DNA from: Candidatus Cloacimonadota bacterium
GTDB lineage: Bacteria; Cloacimonadota; Cloacimonadia; Cloacimonadales; Cloacimonadaceae
Reading direction: 5' to 3'
Assembly: GCA_023230795.1 (NCBI GenBank)
Contig: JALNWR010000042.1
Coordinates: 1 to 15,117 of the forward strand
DNA: 15,117 bases
Below the pieces are notes generated by a model. The model was given only the letters and a program-made list of their open reading frames with translations. It had not been told where the DNA came from and did not search any database. Below, piece after piece: positions 13,231-15,117 of the stretch (positions are counted from its first letter, which is position 1; the number at the start of each line of letters is the position of its first letter). The position numbers and the translations under genes are program-made.

Positions 13231-15117
13231 ATGAATAACTACTTCATGGAGACCCATCACCATGAATGGATTTTGACCAATAAGCTGGGAGCTTATGCGC
13301 TGGGGACAGGAAATCTGATCAACCAACGTAAGTATCATGGACTTTTGATCGCGAGTGATAAGAGCTTCAATCGCACCCATCTGGTTGCGGGGATTGAAGA
13401 AAAAGTGGAATGGCGCGGAGAAACTATCCATCTGGATAGCAATAACTATAGTAATTGCATATTCCCGGAAGGTTTTCTGCATCTTGTAAAGCCCTGGCTG
13501 CGTCCTTATCCCGCTTTCTTGTATTCTGCGCTTCCGCATCAGGATGATATACTCATCCTCAAAGAACTGATGATGGATCTGGATACCAATTCCGTAATGG
13601 TCAGATATACGAATCTGGGGCAGCATAAGCTGCATTTTGTGTTTAATCCTAAATATACTTTGTGCCCGCATCATGACATCAATGCCCATGGCAGCCTGGA
13701 TTTTGCCGAATTTGAGACGGCTATCCAGCAGGAAGCTGATTATACAGCTTTTTCCGCCTTGCGCCAAAGCAATCAAATCGCAGTTTATGGCGCTGTGATG
13801 CGTGGTGAAGTATCTGCCAATCGTTACGTATATTACAACGTCTATTACCCCTGGGAAGTGATGAGCGGGTATGCCGGAATCGGGGATCAGATCAGCTTTT
13901 TCCAGATTGCTTTTGACCTGGCACCCGGTGAACAAAACACCATAGTGTTTTCCGATGTCCCCATCCAAAGTCCCTTGAAAATGAAATCGAATATCGAAGC
14001 CCGCTATGCCGGGCTGCCCAAGGCCATGGACTATCCCAAAGGCCCGGATTCCGATGGCACTTTGCTTTCAAGGCTGGATTACAACGACAATCTCTTGTTT
14101 AATAGAAAGCAGTATCTTGAAATCCTGGAATTTGCCCTGATGGACTTTGTGGCAAATGATGATATCGTAGCCGGATACCCCTTTTACGGAGCCTGGGGCA
14201 GAGATACCATGGTGGTTTTAAATGCACTTTTGCATAGCGGTAAATACCTTGATCTCATCCAAAAGATACTGAGGAATTACAGCCGTCAGATCGTGGGTGG
14301 TTTGATCCCCAATATGTTTGAGGAAACAGGCCGCAAAGCAAATTACGACAGCATAGACGCCACGTTGTGGTACATCATCCTGCTCTGGAAACTGGGTAAA
14401 AAGAAGAAAAGCAAAACCTATTGGAAAGAAGTGATACACCTCACTGAAGATATCTTGAAGTCTATCACGAGCCAGGATGAGCATCTTTTTAATATCCGCG
14501 AAGATGGCTTGATCGAGCTGGAACCTGCCTTTGCCCACGGCACCTGGATGGATGTGCGCATCGATGGCAAAGCGGTTACTCCCAGATGGGGTGCACCTGT
14601 GGAGATCAATGCCCTTTGGTACAACGCCCTGGCCTCTTACCAAGCCATGTGCGAAGCCTATAGCGCCCTGTCATCAAGTGAGTTCAAGATCAACAGAGAA
14701 TATCTGAGCATAAAATCCAGAGTTAAAGCATCCTTTGCCAAATTCTGGAATGGGGACTACCTGGCAGACCGCCTGGAAGGTGATAAACAGATAGTAGAGA
14801 TCAGGTCCAATGCCTTGATCGCATTGTCGCTGCCCTGGCCGGTGGTGGATGAATCCATCATGAAGAAGGTCTGGGAGCGCTCTTATAGCGAGCTTTATAC
14901 CTACTACGGTTTACGTACACTCAGCCCCAAAAATAGCAAATTCCGCAAAAAGTATTACGGCACGCAAAAAGAGCGTGACCTGAGCTATCATAATGGCAGC
15001 GTATGGGCCTGGCTGATGGGACCTTTCTGCGGCCTGTATCTGAAGATCTATCGCAATCAGAAATCAGACCAGGAATTAGCAGATGATCTCGGTAAATTCA
15101 TCGGAGTGCTGAGGAAC
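13231..15117 (+). CDS. Glycogen debranching enzyme (amylo-alpha-1,6-glucosidase family, GH133-like), 3' end outside the window
   Basis: The frame is open for 629 codons from ATG 13231 to the window edge. The N-terminal domain opens with the family signature HEWILTNKLGAYALGTG and KYHGLL (34-39). The catalytic (alpha/alpha)6 barrel then shows YPFYGAWGRDTMV (WGRDT at 322-326), NMFEETGRKANYDSIDATLWY, TWMDVRIDGKAVTPRWG (D441), EINALWYNAL, GLRTLSP (R562 in LRTLSP) and RDLSYHNGSVWAWLMGPF (H587). Such enzymes hydrolyse alpha-1,6 branches in glycogen or limit dextrins in the cytosol. At about 650-680 residues for the family, only a few dozen residues are missing. AGGGGG at 13221-13226 is the ribosome binding site. 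The gene has its own promoter, and its neighbour across the terminator is unrelated in function. Confidence 0.92.
   Translation, partial: MNNYFMETHHHEWILTNKLGAYALGTGNLINQRKYHGLLIASDKSFNRTHLVAGIEEKVEWRGETIHLDSNNYSNCIFPEGFLHLVKPWLRPYPAFLYSALPHQDDILILKELMMDLDTNSVMVRYTNLGQHKLHFVFNPKYTLCPHHDINAHGSLDFAEFETAIQQEADYTAFSALRQSNQIAVYGAVMRGEVSANRYVYYNVYYPWEVMSGYAGIGDQISFFQIAFDLAPGEQNTIVFSDVPIQSPLKMKSNIEARYAGLPKAMDYPKGPDSDGTLLSRLDYNDNLLFNRKQYLEILEFALMDFVANDDIVAGYPFYGAWGRDTMVVLNALLHSGKYLDLIQKILRNYSRQIVGGLIPNMFEETGRKANYDSIDATLWYIILLWKLGKKKKSKTYWKEVIHLTEDILKSITSQDEHLFNIREDGLIELEPAFAHGTWMDVRIDGKAVTPRWGAPVEINALWYNALASYQAMCEAYSALSSSEFKINREYLSIKSRVKASFAKFWNGDYLADRLEGDKQIVEIRSNALIALSLPWPVVDESIMKKVWERSYSELYTYYGLRTLSPKNSKFRKKYYGTQKERDLSYHNGSVWAWLMGPFCGLYLKIYRNQKSDQELADDLGKFIGVLRN

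Noticed and set aside
13228..13968. 246-codon ORF on the minus strand
   Set aside because: It lies wholly opposite the debranching enzyme gene, whose motifs are unmistakable, and its translation has no recognisable domain.

Overview
The window looks like chromosomal DNA of a Gram-negative anaerobe that ferments amino acids. It has an outer-membrane TolC protein with a MacAB-type exporter, butyrate kinase, a catabolic-looking glutamate dehydrogenase and a citrulline hydrolase of the CtlX family. A secreted C11 peptidase ends in a tail resembling type IX secretion sorting domains. This mix recalls the Bacteroidetes/FCB lineages, and Candidatus Cloacimonadota in particular, but that placement is inferred from gene content and not from a phylogenetic marker.

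Layout. On the minus strand are a PIN-PhoH ATPase (1-1044, cut by the window edge) and tRNA-Leu(CAG) (1171-1258). On the plus strand follow butyrate kinase (1657-2736), the C11 peptidase (2881-4578) and a SpoU/TrmH RNA 2'-O-methyltransferase (4742-5473). An unusual stretch rich in inverted repeats (about 5522-5777) comes next, then ctlX on the minus strand (6759-5830). A compact four-gene efflux operon (TolC, adaptor, ATPase, permease; 7142-11627) runs on the plus strand, followed by glutamate dehydrogenase with a clear intrinsic terminator (11747-13136). A glycogen debranching enzyme homologue starts at 13231 and runs off the right edge.

How the parts fit. Glutamate dehydrogenase, CtlX and butyrate kinase are consistent with fermentation of peptides and amino acids, fed in part by a secreted clostripain-like protease. 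The debranching enzyme points to a glycogen-like store. The TolC-MacA-MacB set is a complete tripartite ABC exporter in one transcription unit.

The most notable non-coding signals are two. (1) Four DnaA-box sequences (three perfect) lie in the 163-bp gap before the methyltransferase gene, two as an exact 11-bp tandem and two as a 10-bp inverted repeat. (2) A long hairpin at 5601-5697 has 22-bp arms plus 7-bp outer arms, carries a small ORF with a good ribosome binding site, and lies next to further hairpins. No CRISPR array, transposase or prophage gene was seen.
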